DNA of 64,000 nucleotides from Micrococcaceae bacterium Sec5.7 (GCA_039636785.1 CP144169.1:1612001-1676000), one strand, 5' to 3'. Numbered from the stretch's first letter, positions 31,159-41,643 are shown. Numbers and translations are program-made. Notes: generated by a model not told the origin, from the letters alone.

Positions 31159-34086
31159 GTGCCCAAAGCCGTAGTTGAAGAAACAGCCGTTGAAAACAAG
31201 TCCGCCGTCGCGCCTGTAGACGGACCCAAGCCGGCGCGCCCGGACCTGTCCCGCCTCATAGTGAAGGGGGCACGTGAACACAACCTGCGCAACGTTGATC
31301 TCGATCTTCCCCGCGATGCCATGATCGTTTTCACGGGACTGTCCGGGTCCGGGAAATCCTCCTTGGCGTTCGACACCATCTTTGCCGAGGGTCAGCGCCG
31401 CTATGTTGAGTCGCTGTCGGCCTACGCGCGCCAGTTCCTCGGGCAGGTGGACAAGCCCGACGTCGATTTCATCGAAGGTCTCTCGCCTGCGGTGTCCATT
31501 GACCAAAAGTCCACGAGCAAGAACCCCCGCTCCACCGTGGGAACCATTACCGAGATCTACGACTACATGCGCCTGCTCTGGGCCAGGGTGGGGCGGCCGC
31601 ACTGTCCTGTCTGTGCCGAGCCCGTTACAAAGCAGACGCCCCAGCAGATTGTGGACCAGCTGCTGGAACTGGACGACGGAACACGCTTCCAGGTGCTCGC
31701 GCCCGTGGTCCGCGGACGTAAGGGGGAGTTCGTGGAACTCTTCAAGGAGCTGACCGCCAAGGGCTACTCACGCGCCCGGGTGGACGGCGAGCTGATCCAG
31801 CTCAACGAACCTCCCAAGCTGGGCAAGCAGTTCAAGCACAGCATTGAAGTGGTGGTGGACAGGCTGGTGGTCAAGGAGGGCATCAGCCAGCGGCTGACCG
31901 ATTCCGTGGAGACGGCACTCGGCCTGGCCGAAGGCAGGGTCCTGGCAGAGTTCGTGGATCTTGACGCCGACGCCCGTGGCCGTCTGAGGGCGTTCTCGGA
32001 AAACCTTGCATGCCCCAATGAACACCCGCTGGCCATCGACGAAATCGAGCCGCGGTCATTCTCGTTCAACAATCCGTTCGGCGCCTGCCCGGCATGCAGT
32101 GGCATTGGCACAAAACTGGAAGTGGACGAGGAGCTCATCGTCCCCAATCCGGAGCTCTCTCTGGGCCAGGGCGCCATCGCGCCGTGGTCTCTTGGCACCG
32201 CCACCACGGAATACTGGAACCGGCTGCTGGCGGGGTTGGCCAAAGAGCTGGAATTCTCCATGGACACGCCCTGGGAGAAGCTTTCCGCCGACGTCCGTCA
32301 GACCGTGTTGCATGGCAAGGACCATAACGTTGTGGTCCAGTACCGGAACCGTTTCGGCCGGGAGCGCAAGTACAGCACCGGCTTCGAGGGCGCCATCCAG
32401 TACGTCCACCGCAAGCATGGTGAAACGGACTCCGACTGGGCCAGGAACCGCTACGAGGAATACATGCGGGAGATCCCGTGCCCGGTCTGTAACGGCGCCC
32501 GGCTGAATCCGGCCTCGCTGTCCGTTCTGATCAACGAGAAATCCATTGCCGATGTGGCCGCCATGCCCATGCGCCAGTGTGCGGAATTCCTGAACAACCT
32601 GGTGCTCACGGGACGCGAAGCGCAGATTGCCCATCAGGTGCTCAAGGAGATCCAGGCACGGCTGACTTTCCTGCTGGATGTCGGACTGGAATACCTGAAC
32701 CTTGAACGGCCGTCGGGCACACTTTCAGGCGGAGAGGCCCAGCGGATCAGGCTCGCGACCCAGATCGGCTCCGGGCTCGTGGGCGTCCTGTACGTCCTTG
32801 ACGAGCCGTCCATCGGGCTGCACCAGCGGGACAACCGCCGGCTGATTGAAACCCTCACACGGCTGCGCGATCTCGGAAACACGCTCATTGTGGTGGAGCA
32901 TGACGAGGACACCATCCAGGAGGCGGACTGGATCGTGGACATCGGCCCGGGCGCCGGCGAGCACGGTGGACGGGTGGTGCACTCCGGTTCGTACAAGGAG
33001 CTGCTGGAGAACACAGAATCGCTGACGGGCGACTACCTGTCGGGCCGGAAAAAGATCGAAATCCCGAAGAAGCGGCGGAAGTATGACAAGAAGCGTGAGC
33101 TCAAGGTCATCGGCGCCCGTGAAAACAACCTGGTCAACGTTGACGCCGCGTTCCCGCTGGGTCTTTTCACAGCGGTAACGGGTGTGAGCGGCTCCGGAAA
33201 GTCCACACTGGTCAACGAGATCCTCTATAAAGTGCTGGCAAACAAGCTCAACGGAGCCAAGCAGGTGGCTGGCCGCCACCGGAGCGTCCAGGGGCTGGAG
33301 CACCTGGACAAAGTGGTCCACGTGGATCAGAGCCCTATCGGCCGTACACCCCGTTCCAACCCCGCCACCTATACCGGTGTGTTTGACAACATCCGGAAGC
33401 TCTTCGCCGAGACCACCGAGGCCAAGGTCCGCGGTTACCAGCCGGGACGCTTTTCGTTCAACGTCAAGGGCGGCCGGTGTGAAGCCTGCTCCGGCGATGG
33501 CACGCTGAAGATTGAGATGAACTTCCTGCCGGACGTTTATGTTCCGTGCGAGGTCTGCCATGGTGCCAGGTACAACCGCGAAACACTGGAAGTGCACTAC
33601 AAGGGCAAGACCATCGCGGATGTGCTGAACATGCCCATCGAGGAAGGTGCAGAGTTCTTCGCTGCTTTCTCGCCGATTGCACGGCATCTGAACACGCTGG
33701 TCGACGTCGGACTCGGCTACGTACGTCTGGGCCAGCCCGCAACCACTCTCTCCGGAGGTGAGGCCCAGCGGGTGAAGCTGGCTGCGGAGCTGCAGAAGCG
33801 TTCCAACGGCCGCAGCGTCTATGTCCTGGACGAGCCAACCACCGGTCTCCACTTCGAGGACATCCGTAAACTGCTGATGGTGCTCCAGGGACTGGTGGAC
33901 AAAGGCAACACGGTAATAACCATCGAACACAACCTGGATGTCATCAAGAGCGCGGACTGGATCGTGGACCTCGGCCCTGATGGCGGATCCGGCGGCGGCC
34001 AGATCGTTGCAACGGGCACGCCCGAGCAGCTCGCAAAGTCCACTGAAAGCTACACGGCGTCGTTCCTGGCGGACATTCTGCGCTAG
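31159..34086 (+). CDS. uvrA: Excinuclease ABC subunit A
   Basis: UvrA (975 residues) is the dimeric ATPase that first detects DNA damage and loads UvrB. There are two ABC ATPase modules. The first has Walker [10 protein letters not shown] near 60-68 and signature [11 protein letters not shown]; the second has [13 protein letters not shown] near 675 and [11 protein letters not shown] near the C-terminus, with [14 protein letters not shown]. Zinc-binding cysteine pairs are present: CPVC near 152 and CPAC/CPNE-type residues near 275-315, and the DNA-binding zinc finger CEACSGDG ... CEVCHGARY near 774-801. An N-terminal extension of about 28 residues is typical of close relatives. Control by SOS is suggested by the LexA-like box. 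Confidence 0.97.
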   Translation: MPKAVVEETAVENKSAVAPVDGPKPARPDLSRLIVKGAREHNLRNVDLDLPRDAMIVFTGLSGSGKSSLAFDTIFAEGQRRYVESLSAYARQFLGQVDKPDVDFIEGLSPAVSIDQKSTSKNPRSTVGTITEIYDYMRLLWARVGRPHCPVCAEPVTKQTPQQIVDQLLELDDGTRFQVLAPVVRGRKGEFVELFKELTAKGYSRARVDGELIQLNEPPKLGKQFKHSIEVVVDRLVVKEGISQRLTDSVETALGLAEGRVLAEFVDLDADARGRLRAFSENLACPNEHPLAIDEIEPRSFSFNNPFGACPACSGIGTKLEVDEELIVPNPELSLGQGAIAPWSLGTATTEYWNRLLAGLAKELEFSMDTPWEKLSADVRQTVLHGKDHNVVVQYRNRFGRERKYSTGFEGAIQYVHRKHGETDSDWARNRYEEYMREIPCPVCNGARLNPASLSVLINEKSIADVAAMPMRQCAEFLNNLVLTGREAQIAHQVLKEIQARLTFLLDVGLEYLNLERPSGTLSGGEAQRIRLATQIGSGLVGVLYVLDEPSIGLHQRDNRRLIETLTRLRDLGNTLIVVEHDEDTIQEADWIVDIGPGAGEHGGRVVHSGSYKELLENTESLTGDYLSGRKKIEIPKKRRKYDKKRELKVIGARENNLVNVDAAFPLGLFTAVTGVSGSGKSTLVNEILYKVLANKLNGAKQVAGRHRSVQGLEHLDKVVHVDQSPIGRTPRSNPATYTGVFDNIRKLFAETTEAKVRGYQPGRFSFNVKGGRCEACSGDGTLKIEMNFLPDVYVPCEVCHGARYNRETLEVHYKGKTIADVLNMPIEEGAEFFAAFSPIARHLNTLVDVGLGYVRLGQPATTLSGGEAQRVKLAAELQKRSNGRSVYVLDEPTTGLHFEDIRKLLMVLQGLVDKGNTVITIEHNLDVIKSADWIVDLGPDGGSGGGQIVATGTPEQLAKSTESYTASFLADILR

Positions 34087-34197
34087 CGGAAGGCATGTGC
34101 AACGCGCGGGCCTGGAAATGCCGTGGGCCGGCGCGGAAGTATTCCTCTGCGGGCATGCGAGTTTCGGGCATTAGTGCTGTCGTGAGAAACTAAGCCG

Positions 34198-34914
34198 GTG
34201 ACTCTTTCAACAGTGCCCGTAATCTTCGACCTGGACGGCACTCTTGTCGATCCGGCCGGCGGAATATCAGACGGAATTGCTTCGGCTCTCGGGGAACTGG
34301 GCATTCCCGTTCCCAGCCAGGAACTGCTGGATGCGATGATCGGTCCCAAACTCAGCGATTCGCTCCTGAACGTTGCGATGGTTCCGGCCGGCCAACTGGA
34401 CGAGGCAATACGCATCTACCGGCAGTATTATCTGGCCACCGGCATTGCCCAGGGCCGGCTGTATCCGGGAATCCGCGGGTTGCTGGAGAACTTCGTTGCG
34501 GCCGGCCGTCCGATTGCAGTGGCCACCCAGAAACCGGAAGGTCTGGCGCGGACCGTCCTGGAACACCACGGAATCGCCGGCCTTTTCCAGTTCATCAGGG
34601 GATCGGCGGCGGATGAATCTGCCGCGGCCGACGGACCAGTCGGCAAGACCGGGATCATCGCCGCCGCCTTGTCGGACCTGGGCACGCAGCACGCCATCAT
34701 GGTGGGCGACCGGGCGCAGGACGTCGCAGGTGCCATCGCAAACGGCCTCGACTGCATCGGGGTCAGCTGGGGCTTTGCAACGGATGGAGAGCTTCAGGAA
34801 GCGGGAGCTGTGACCGTTGTCGACAACACGGCTGCCCTGCTGCAAACCGTTGAACACCTCGAATCGATCCACAGCGCAGCCATGAGCGAGGTGCAAAACG
34901 ATGGCACTGTTTGA
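34198..34914 (+). CDS. HAD-family hydrolase (phosphoglycolate phosphatase-like)
   Basis: This 238-residue HAD phosphatase has motif I VIFDLDGTLVDPAGG near residues 7-21 (nucleophile Asp), motif II VATQKPEG, motif III Lys in VGKTGIIAAAL, and motif IV MVGDRAQDVAGA near 167. A helical cap between motifs I and II is of the type found in Gph-like phosphatases. Relatives dephosphorylate phosphoglycolate, pyrophosphate or AMP, and the substrate cannot be read from sequence. GTG 34198 follows GAAACT by 6 nt. It overlaps the acyltransferase gene by 14 bp. Confidence 0.85.
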   Translation: MTLSTVPVIFDLDGTLVDPAGGISDGIASALGELGIPVPSQELLDAMIGPKLSDSLLNVAMVPAGQLDEAIRIYRQYYLATGIAQGRLYPGIRGLLENFVAAGRPIAVATQKPEGLARTVLEHHGIAGLFQFIRGSAADESAAADGPVGKTGIIAAALSDLGTQHAIMVGDRAQDVAGAIANGLDCIGVSWGFATDGELQEAGAVTVVDNTAALLQTVEHLESIHSAAMSEVQNDGTV

Positions 34915-35569
34915 TGCGATCCGCTGGACTACCCGCGGGCTCATTGCCGGAACCTGCCGGCCCACTGTCATTGGTCTCGAGAATGTTCCCAAGGACGGGC
35001 CGTTCATTGTTGCCCCGAACCACCTGTCATTCCTGGACAGTGTGATCGTCCAGGCCCTCATGCCTCGCCCCGTGGCCTTCTTTGCCAAGGCCGAGTACTT
35101 CACCACCACGGGTGTCAAGGGCCGTGTCATGAAGTCGTTCTTCGAAGCCGTGGGTTCCATTCCGGTAGATCGTGGTGAACAGGCAGCCAGTGTCCAGGCG
35201 CTGAAAACGCTGCTTGACATCCTGGAATCTGGCAAGGGAATCGGAATCTACCCGGAGGGAACACGCTCGCGGGACGGCATCCTGTACCGCGGCCGCACCG
35301 GCGTCGGCTGGCTTGCGCTGACCACCGGAGCCCCGGTCATTCCGGTGGGTCTGATCGGCACGGAAAACCTGCAACCGGCGGGCCGGAACGCCGTCAAGCC
35401 GCAGCACTTCATCATGAAGGTCGGGGAGCCCCTCTACTTTGAGAAGACAGGCCCGGACCATTCCCTTCCTGCCCGGCGGCAGGTCACCGACCGGATCATG
35501 GATGCCATCGCCGAACTGAGCGGCCAGGAGCGCTCCACCAGCTACAACCAAAGCAAAACCGTCGAATAG
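34901..35569 (+). CDS. 1-acyl-sn-glycerol-3-phosphate acyltransferase-family protein (PlsC-like)
   Basis: The 222-residue acyltransferase has the family motifs in order: block I NHLSFLDS near residues 41-48 (the catalytic H-x4-D), block II around VGSIPVDRGEQ, block III IYPEGTRSRDGILYRGRTG near 112-130, and block IV VIPVGLIG. It probably acylates lysophosphatidate in phospholipid synthesis. It lacks long membrane segments but has a hydrophobic N-terminus, so a peripheral membrane position is likely. The ATG lies inside the end of the HAD gene, so the two are probably co-translated. Confidence 0.9.
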   Translation: MALFDAIRWTTRGLIAGTCRPTVIGLENVPKDGPFIVAPNHLSFLDSVIVQALMPRPVAFFAKAEYFTTTGVKGRVMKSFFEAVGSIPVDRGEQAASVQALKTLLDILESGKGIGIYPEGTRSRDGILYRGRTGVGWLALTTGAPVIPVGLIGTENLQPAGRNAVKPQHFIMKVGEPLYFEKTGPDHSLPARRQVTDRIMDAIAELSGQERSTSYNQSKTVE

Positions 35570-35628
35570 TACGGATCGGAGCCCGGAGCCCGGAGCGGGG
35601 CCCGGCCGCAGGCAAGGCAGCGCCTCAG

Positions 35629-35634
35629 TAGACT
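35629..35634 (+). promoter_or_regulatory. -10 box of uvrC (leaderless)
   Basis: TAGACT is followed by 6 nt (ggaaca) and GTG 35641. No LexA-like palindrome is seen upstream. Confidence 0.55.
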
Positions 35635-35640
35635 GGAACA

Positions 35641-37647
35641 GTGGCAGATCCAGCGAGTTACAGACCCCGGACAGGGGAGATTCCCACCAACCCGGGCGTG
35701 TACAGGTTCCGCGATCCGCAGGGCCGGGTCATCTACGTGGGCAAGGCCAAGAGCCTCCGGTCCCGGCTCAACTCCTACTTCGCCAACCCGGCGGGCCTTT
35801 TGCCGAAGACCCACGCCATGGTCCATGCGGCGAGCAGTGTTGAATGGACTGTGGTGGGAAGCGAGCTGGAGTCGCTGCAGCTGGAATACACCTGGATCAA
35901 GGAATTCAAGCCGCGCTTCAACGTAGTGTTCCGGGACGACAAAACCTACCCCTACCTGGCGCTCACCATGGGAGAGAAGTTCCCCCGGGTGCAGGTCATG
36001 CGCGGCGACCGCAGGAAGGGCACGCGGTATTTCGGTCCGTATACGGCCGGTGCCATCCGGGAGACCATGGACACCCTGCTCAGGGTCTTTCCGGTCCGCA
36101 GCTGCAGCCCCGGTGTATTGAAGCGTGCCCAAGCCAGCGGCAGGCCGTGTCTGCTGGGCTACATCGACAAATGCGCCGCGCCGTGTGTTGGCCGTGTCAC
36201 ACCCGAAGAGCACCGGGCGCTGGCGGAGGATTTCTGTTCATTTATGGGCGGCGAGGCCAAACGCTTTATCGGAAAGCTGGATAGGGAAATGGCGGCGGCC
36301 GTGGCTGAGCTGGACTACGAACGCGCCGCCCGCCTCCGTGACGACATCTCCGCGCTGCGGAAGGTCTTCGAGCGCAACGCGGTGGTCCTCGCCGAGGATA
36401 CAGACGCTGACGTCTTTGCGATCCACGAAGATGAGCTGGAGGCTGCCGTCCAGGTGTTCCACGTGCGCGGCGGCAGAGTCCGCGGTCAGCGCGGCTGGGT
36501 CGTTGAAAAGGTGGAGGATTCCACTACACCTGACCTGGTGGAGCACCTGCTGCAGCAGGTCTATGGTGAGGACGGCGACAGTCACGGCCGGTTGCCCCGC
36601 GAGGTTCTCGTCCCGGTGGCGCCGAGCAATGCCGCCGATCTCACCGAGTGGCTGGGCGGGCTGCGCGGCGCTAAAGTGGACGTCCGCGTGCCGCAGCGCG
36701 GTGACAAGGCAGCGCTGATGTCCACGGTGCGGGAGAACGCCGAGCACGCCCTGAAGCTGCACAAAACACGCCGGGCCGGCGATCTGACGGTCCGGTCGCA
36801 GGCGCTGGTGGAGCTGCAGGAAGCATTGGACCTGCCGGTGGCGCTCCTGCGGATTGAGTGCTTCGACGTTTCCCATGTCCAGGGCACCAACGTGGTGGCA
36901 TCCATGGTGGTGGTCGAGGACGGCCTGCCAAAGAAGTCCGATTACCGGAAGTTCTCCGTGACGGGCGCCGCAGCTGCTGACGACACGGCCGCGATGCATG
37001 ACGTCCTGACCCGGCGGTTCCGGCACTATCTCCTGGACAAGACTGCACAGGTCGAGGCGGCGCAGCTTCCTGGCCATCAGGCTGCCCTGGCTTCGGCAGC
37101 TGATGCCTCCGTGGCGGACACCACGACACCCGCGCCCAGAGCCCGTTTTGCCTACCCGCCCAACTTGGTGGTGGTGGACGGCGGCAAGCCCCAGGTCAAC
37201 GCGGCGGCCCGCGCCCTCGCAGAGCTCGGGATAGAGGACGTCTACGTTGTGGGCCTGGCCAAGCGGCTGGAGGAGGTCTGGCTGCCGGACAGCGACTTCC
37301 CGGTGATTCTGCCGCGTACATCGCAGGGCCTCTACCTGCTGCAGCGGATCCGTGATGAAGCACACCGGTTTGCCATCACTTTCCACCGGCAGAAGCGGGG
37401 GAAAGCCATGACGGTCTCCGCCCTGGACGGTGTTGCGGGGCTCGGCGAGTCCAAACGCAAGGCGCTCCTTGCCCATTTCGGCTCGGTAAAGGGCATCAAG
37501 GCTGCGTCAGAAGCGGAACTGACAGCCACAAAGGGGATCGGGCCATCACTGGCAGCCTCCATTGTCAGCCACTTCCGCGCTGCTGCGGAATCGAACGAGA
37601 CGATACCAGCGGTCAATATGACCACCGGCGAAATCCTCGAAACTTAG
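35641..37647 (+). CDS. uvrC: Excinuclease ABC subunit C
   Basis: UvrC (668 residues) makes both incisions in nucleotide excision repair. The N-terminal GIY-YIG nuclease domain is [21 protein letters not shown] near residues 17-37; a UVR domain that meets UvrB is [17 protein letters not shown] near 222; the RNase H-like nuclease carries [11 protein letters not shown] near 403 and [13 protein letters not shown] near 512; and the C-terminus has tandem helix-hairpin-helix motifs ([16 protein letters not shown] and [12 protein letters not shown]). A linker of about 30 residues near 465-500 is Ala/Asp-rich. The stop codon lies in the first unit of a 19-bp tandem repeat. Confidence 0.97.
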   Translation: MADPASYRPRTGEIPTNPGVYRFRDPQGRVIYVGKAKSLRSRLNSYFANPAGLLPKTHAMVHAASSVEWTVVGSELESLQLEYTWIKEFKPRFNVVFRDDKTYPYLALTMGEKFPRVQVMRGDRRKGTRYFGPYTAGAIRETMDTLLRVFPVRSCSPGVLKRAQASGRPCLLGYIDKCAAPCVGRVTPEEHRALAEDFCSFMGGEAKRFIGKLDREMAAAVAELDYERAARLRDDISALRKVFERNAVVLAEDTDADVFAIHEDELEAAVQVFHVRGGRVRGQRGWVVEKVEDSTTPDLVEHLLQQVYGEDGDSHGRLPREVLVPVAPSNAADLTEWLGGLRGAKVDVRVPQRGDKAALMSTVRENAEHALKLHKTRRAGDLTVRSQALVELQEALDLPVALLRIECFDVSHVQGTNVVASMVVVEDGLPKKSDYRKFSVTGAAAADDTAAMHDVLTRRFRHYLLDKTAQVEAAQLPGHQAALASAADASVADTTTPAPRARFAYPPNLVVVDGGKPQVNAAARALAELGIEDVYVVGLAKRLEEVWLPDSDFPVILPRTSQGLYLLQRIRDEAHRFAITFHRQKRGKAMTVSALDGVAGLGESKRKALLAHFGSVKGIKAASEAELTATKGIGPSLAASIVSHFRAAAESNETIPAVNMTTGEILET

Positions 37648-37680
37648 CTAGGGCACGGAATCTTAGCTAGGGTAAGGAAC
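37643..37680 (+). repeat. 19-bp tandem duplication at the uvrC stop codon
   Basis: cttagctagggcacggaat (37643-37661) is followed directly by cttagctagggtaaggaac (37662-37680), identical at 16 of 19 positions. The first copy includes the uvrC stop codon. A CGGAATC ... GATTCCG inverted repeat (37656-37690) overlaps the second copy. Confidence 0.65.
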
Positions 37681-37747
37681 GGGGATTCCGCAATTGGTGC
37701 TAGACGAATGACAACGCAAAATACATAGCAGGAATGGGGCTTGATTG

Positions 37748-38671
37748 ATGGCAGAGTCAACGGCAGGGTCCGGAACGGGGCAGGACGGTTTGACGCCGGT
37801 CAAGCCCCTCGAAGCGGAGCTGCTCGTGGTGACGGGAATGTCCGGGGCGGGACGCAGCACGGCCTCGGATGCAATGGAAGACCACGGCTGGTATGTCGTT
37901 GACAATCTGCCGCCGCAGATGCTGGGCACCCTGGCCGAGCTGGTGTCCCACGCCCCGCAGTCGATTCCAAAGCTTGCCGTTGTGGTTGATGTACGAAGCA
38001 AAGCACTGTTTGCGGACATCCGCGCCGCGCTGGGCGCGCTCGAGGCGAGTGGTGTCACCTTCCGCGTACTGTTCCTCGATGCCAATGATGACGTCCTGGT
38101 CCGTCGTTTTGAGCAGGGCCGGCGGCCGCATCCGCTTCAGGGCGGCGGACGCATCCTTGACGGAATAGCAGCCGAGCGCGAGCTGCTGAAGGAACTGCGC
38201 GCCGCCTCCGACGTCGTACTGGACACTTCCGAGTTCAACGTCCATGGACTCGCTACGGCCATCACCGAACTCTTCAGCGAGACCGGTCCGGTGGCGCTGC
38301 GGCTCAATGTCATGAGCTTCGGGTTCAAATACGGCCTGCCCGTGGATGCGAACTATGTTGCCGACGTCCGCTTCATTCCGAATCCGCACTGGGTGCCCCA
38401 ACTTCGTCCGCATACCGGGCTGGACAAGGACGTCAGCGATTACGTCCTTGAAGCCGAGGGAGTCAAGAGTTTCGTGGACCGCTATGTGCTGGCGCTGGAA
38501 CCGGTCCTGGACGGCTACCGCCGGGAAAACAAGCATTACGCCACCATCGCCGTGGGGTGCACCGGCGGGAAACACCGTTCGGTGGCTGTCGCCGTCGAGC
38601 TTTCCAAAAAGCTGGCCCAATATCCACGCGTCACGGTGACCACAACGCACCGGGACCTGGGCCGCGAATAA
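37748..38671 (+). CDS. rapZ: RNase adapter RapZ / YvcJ-family nucleotide-binding protein
   Basis: The 307-residue protein of the RapZ (YvcJ) family has an N-terminal P-loop domain starting [17 protein letters not shown] near residues 24-40, with Arg where most Walker A motifs have Lys, as is usual in actinobacteria. [12 protein letters not shown] follows near 47. The C-terminal domain contains [20 protein letters not shown] near 177-196 and the UDP-GlcNAc-site motif [17 protein letters not shown] near 272-288. In E. coli it guides RNase E to small RNAs; in Gram-positives the role is metabolic and less clear. It heads the rapZ-yvcK-whiA operon. Confidence 0.93.
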   Translation: MAESTAGSGTGQDGLTPVKPLEAELLVVTGMSGAGRSTASDAMEDHGWYVVDNLPPQMLGTLAELVSHAPQSIPKLAVVVDVRSKALFADIRAALGALEASGVTFRVLFLDANDDVLVRRFEQGRRPHPLQGGGRILDGIAAERELLKELRAASDVVLDTSEFNVHGLATAITELFSETGPVALRLNVMSFGFKYGLPVDANYVADVRFIPNPHWVPQLRPHTGLDKDVSDYVLEAEGVKSFVDRYVLALEPVLDGYRRENKHYATIAVGCTGGKHRSVAVAVELSKKLAQYPRVTVTTTHRDLGRE

Positions 38672-39690
38672 TGGGATTGCTTACCGGCCCGTTGCCGCTG
38701 ATTCCGCCTGCGAACGGCATGACGTCGGGCCAGCAGGACAAGGGACCGTCCGTGGTTGCTCTCGGCGGCGGCCACGGGCTCTCGGCCTCCTTGTCCGCTT
38801 TGCGGCTGCTTACCTCTGAACTCACGGCAATCGTGACTGTAGCGGACGACGGCGGTTCCTCCGGCCGTCTGCGCGAAGAGTACGGTGTCCTCCCGCCGGG
38901 CGACCTGCGGATGGCACTGTCCGCACTCTGCGACGATACCGACTGGGGTCGCACCTGGCGGGACGTGATGCAACATCGCTTCCAGCCGGGCAAGGGGCAG
39001 GGCGGTTCCCTTGATGAACACGCCATGGGCAACCTGTTGATCGTGACGCTCTGGGAGCTCCTTGGTGATGCCGTTGCCGGCCTCAAATGGGCGGGGGCGC
39101 TGCTCGGCGCCCGCGGTCAGGTGCTGCCTATGTCCACCGTGCCGCTGACCATCGAAGGGGACGTCCGCATCACGGCTCCTGACGGCACATACGCCATTCA
39201 GACCATCAGCGGCCAGGCCAAGTGCGCTGTGGCCGGCTCCCTGGAACGGGTAAGGCTGGTTCCTGATGGCGCACCGGCGTGTATCGAGGCGCTGACCGCC
39301 ATAGAACTGGCTGACTGGGTGATCCTCGGGCCCGGCTCCTGGTACACCTCGGTGCTTCCGCACCTGCTGCTTCCCGAAATGCGGCAGGCCCTGTGCGATA
39401 CCGCCGCCAAGCGGTGCCTCACCATGAACCTGGCCACGGACACCAAGGAGACCTCCGGGATGTCCGCGGCCGACCACCTTCATGCGCTTCGCAAATACGC
39501 ACCGGACTTCAGTGTGGACGTTGTACTTGCCGATCCGGCTTCCGTTCCGGACCTGCCTGAATTCGAGAAGGCCGCCGGGATGATCGGCGCCGAGGTTGTC
39601 TTGGGTAAAGTAGGGGCGTTGGGCCGCCGTCCCGTCCATGACCCCCTGCGTCTGGCAACGGCTTACCACGATATTTTCGGGAACAGTTAG
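38671..39690 (+). CDS. yvcK: YvcK/CofD-family gluconeogenesis factor
   Basis: The 339-residue protein has the CofD-like fold: ALGGGHGLSASLSALRLL near residues 27-44 (nucleotide-sugar loop), VTVADDGGSSGRLREEYG near 55-72, and PPGDLRMALSAL near 75. GNLLIVTLWE and LGPGSWYTSVLPHLL are further conserved blocks. YvcK homologues (CuvA/GlmR) bind UDP-sugars and couple carbon flow to cell-wall synthesis. The ATG overlaps the rapZ stop codon by one base. The longer open frame starting at 38557 is inside rapZ. Confidence 0.93.
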   Translation: MGLLTGPLPLIPPANGMTSGQQDKGPSVVALGGGHGLSASLSALRLLTSELTAIVTVADDGGSSGRLREEYGVLPPGDLRMALSALCDDTDWGRTWRDVMQHRFQPGKGQGGSLDEHAMGNLLIVTLWELLGDAVAGLKWAGALLGARGQVLPMSTVPLTIEGDVRITAPDGTYAIQTISGQAKCAVAGSLERVRLVPDGAPACIEALTAIELADWVILGPGSWYTSVLPHLLLPEMRQALCDTAAKRCLTMNLATDTKETSGMSAADHLHALRKYAPDFSVDVVLADPASVPDLPEFEKAAGMIGAEVVLGKVGALGRRPVHDPLRLATAYHDIFGNS

Positions 39691-39699
39691 GAAGGTGCC

Positions 39700-40680
39700 A
39701 TGGCACTGACAGCATCGGTTAAAGAAGAACTGTCCCGTCTGGACGTCAAGAAGTCCTCAGTCCGCAAGGCTGAAGTTTCAGCGATGCTCCGTTTCGCCGG
39801 CGGACTCCACATCATTTCAGGCCGGATCGTGATCGAGGCCGAGGTGGACCTCGCGTCCACAGCGCGCCGGCTCAGGGCCGCGATCGCAGAAGTCTACGGA
39901 CACCAGAGCGAGATCATCGTGGTGTCCGGCGGAGGGCTGCGCCGCGGCAGCCGTTACGTGGTGAGAGTGGTCCGCGACGGTGAGGCACTGGCCCGGCAGA
40001 CCGGCTTGCTTGATGCACGCGGCCGTCCCGTCCGCGGCCTTCCTTCGGCAGTGGTCAACGGTTCGGCGGCCGATGCCGAGGCCGTCTGGCGGGGTGCGTT
40101 TCTGGCACACGGATCACTGACCGAACCCGGCCGGTCCTCCTCCATGGAGGTCACCTGCCCCGGGCCGGAATCGGCACTTGCCCTGGTGGGTGCTGCCCGG
40201 CGGATTGGAATCCAGGCCAAAGCCCGTGAGGTCAGGGGAGTGGACCGCGTGGTGATCCGGGACGGTGACACCATCGCCGCCCTGCTGACCCGGATGGGCG
40301 CACACGATGCGCTGATGGTCTGGGAAGAACGGCGCATGCGCAAGGAAGTCCGGGCCACCGCCAACCGGCTCGCCAACTTCGACGATGCGAATCTCCGCCG
40401 CTCCGCCCAGGCCGCGGTGGCCGCCGGTGCCCGGGTGGACCGCGCTCTGGAGATCCTGGGCGACGACGTCCCCGACCACTTGAAATACGCCGGTGAGCTC
40501 AGGGTGGGCCACAAGCAGGCGAGCCTGGACGAGCTCGGCCGGCTGGCAGATCCTCCCATGACCAAGGACGCGATTGCGGGCAGGATCCGGAGGCTGCTGG
40601 CCATGGCCGACAAACGGGCCATTGACCTGAACATCCCGGGCACGGATGCCAATGTGACGCCCGAAATGCTGGACGAGTAA
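39700..40680 (+). CDS. whiA: DNA-binding protein WhiA
   Basis: The 326-residue WhiA has an N-terminal LAGLIDADG-type domain, without endonuclease residues (for example [20 protein letters not shown] near 12-31 and [12 protein letters not shown] near 131), and a C-terminal helix-turn-helix near 270-315 ([20 protein letters not shown]). It controls cell-division and developmental genes in actinobacteria. AGGAAGG lies 5 nt before ATG 39700, and the gap to yvcK is 9 bp, so it is the third gene of the operon. The rapZ-yvcK-whiA order is widely conserved. Confidence 0.95.
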   Translation: MALTASVKEELSRLDVKKSSVRKAEVSAMLRFAGGLHIISGRIVIEAEVDLASTARRLRAAIAEVYGHQSEIIVVSGGGLRRGSRYVVRVVRDGEALARQTGLLDARGRPVRGLPSAVVNGSAADAEAVWRGAFLAHGSLTEPGRSSSMEVTCPGPESALALVGAARRIGIQAKAREVRGVDRVVIRDGDTIAALLTRMGAHDALMVWEERRMRKEVRATANRLANFDDANLRRSAQAAVAAGARVDRALEILGDDVPDHLKYAGELRVGHKQASLDELGRLADPPMTKDAIAGRIRRLLAMADKRAIDLNIPGTDANVTPEMLDE

Positions 40681-40689
40681 CACCGCCCC

Positions 40690-40695
40690 TAGAAT
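40690..40695 (+). promoter_or_regulatory. Probable -10 box of sodA
   Basis: TAGAAT lies 10 bp after the whiA stop codon. It would start a transcript near 40702 with a structured leader of about 160 nt before GTG 40862. No clear -35 box is seen. Confidence 0.45.
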
Positions 40696-40713
40696 CGAAA
40701 CCAGGTGGTGGAA

Positions 40714-40804
40714 ATACCTGCCGCGCGGCAGAGGTATGACCATGGCATCGGCCGGACGGACAGGATAGCCGCCACCGGAATTTTCCGGGTGCTCAGCCAC
40801 CCGG
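40714..40804 (+). promoter_or_regulatory. Structured leader before sodA
   Basis: ATACCTGCCGC (40714-40724) pairs with GCGGC-AG-AGGTAT (40725-40737) as a bulged stem or operator. Further on, CCGGAA / TTCCGG (40775-40788) and CCGGGTG / CACCCGG (40785-40804) share the bases 40785-40788, so the two hairpins exclude each other. This is suggestive of a regulatory leader. No known riboswitch class is recognised. Confidence 0.4.
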
Positions 40805-40861
40805 ATGCACAATCCGAGAGTTACCGAACCGGACAAACTGTCCACGACATTGGAGGATTTT

Positions 40862-41485
40862 GTGACCGAGTACGTACTGCCTGAACTCAGCTACGACTAT
40901 GCAGCGCTGGAGCCCCACATCTCAGCCAGGATCATGGAGCTGCACCACAGCAAGCACCATGCTGCCTATGTGGCCGGAGCCAACAACGCACTGGCTCAGC
41001 TGGCCGAAGCACGTGACAAGGGCGATTTCGCCAACATCAACCGCCTGTCCAAGGATCTGGCGTTCCACACCGGCGGCCACATCAACCACTCGGTGTTCTG
41101 GCACAACCTTTCCCCGGACGGCGGAGACAAGCCGGAAGGCGGGCTGGCCGCAGCAATCGATGACGCCTTCGGTTCCTTCGACGCATTCCGTGCACACTTC
41201 AGCGCAGCGGCACTTGCCCTGCAGGGATCCGGGTGGGCTTTCCTGGCCTACGAGCCCATTGGCGGAAACCTCCTCATCGAACAGCTCTACGATCAGCAGG
41301 GCAACGTAGCAGTGGGCACCACACCTCTGCTGATGCTGGACATGTGGGAGCACGCCTTCTACCTGGACTACGTCAACGTCAAGGCTGACTACGTCAAGGC
41401 ATTCTGGAACATCGTCAACTGGGCAGACGTAGCCAAGCGGTTCGAAGCTGCACGCACCAACGCCAGCGGCCTGATCACGCTCTGA
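40862..41485 (+). CDS. sodA: Superoxide dismutase (Mn/Fe)
   Basis: The 207-residue Mn/Fe superoxide dismutase converts superoxide to oxygen and hydrogen peroxide. Metal ligands are His in [13 protein letters not shown] (H28 region), His in NHSVFWHNL near 77, and Asp/His in [12 protein letters not shown] near 162-173. [11 protein letters not shown] is the conserved core segment. The composition of these motifs favours Mn, but Fe or cambialistic use cannot be excluded. There is no signal peptide. GTG 40862 follows GGAGG by 5 nt; the longer open frame from 40805 lacks coding character. Confidence 0.95.
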   Translation: MTEYVLPELSYDYAALEPHISARIMELHHSKHHAAYVAGANNALAQLAEARDKGDFANINRLSKDLAFHTGGHINHSVFWHNLSPDGGDKPEGGLAAAIDDAFGSFDAFRAHFSAAALALQGSGWAFLAYEPIGGNLLIEQLYDQQGNVAVGTTPLLMLDMWEHAFYLDYVNVKADYVKAFWNIVNWADVAKRFEAARTNASGLITL

Positions 41486-41553
41486 ACGTGATCTGCCGTA
41501 CAGGCGGTTGTAACAAACCTCACATTTAGCCCGCTTTAGGCCGAATCGTGGAC

Positions 41554-41590
41554 GGTCTGCCCCTGCACTTGCGGGGGCAGACCCCCTTAA
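41554..41590 (+). terminator. Terminator after sodA
   Basis: GGTCTGCCCC pairs with GGGGCAGACC around a 10-nt loop, followed by CCCTTAA. It overlaps the proposed -35 box of the gap promoter. Confidence 0.65.
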
Positions 41591-41599
41591 ACGTAAGAT
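41569..41599 (+). promoter_or_regulatory. Probable promoter of gap
   Basis: TTGCGG (41569-41574) is 19 bp from TAAGAT (41594-41599). This predicts a 5' leader of about 147 nt. The -35 box lies inside the sodA terminator stem. Confidence 0.4.
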
Positions 41600-41610
41600 G
41601 GATCACGGAA

Positions 41611-41643
41611 GGCGGTCAGCCTTCAGCAATGTGGCTGGTCGCC
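41611..41643 (+). promoter_or_regulatory. 11-bp hairpin in the gap leader
   Basis: GGCGGTCAGCC and GGCTGGTCGCC pair along all 11 positions in RNA (two G-U pairs) around an 11-nt loop. It lies near the 5' end of the predicted gap mRNA, about 110 nt before the start codon. Confidence 0.45.
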
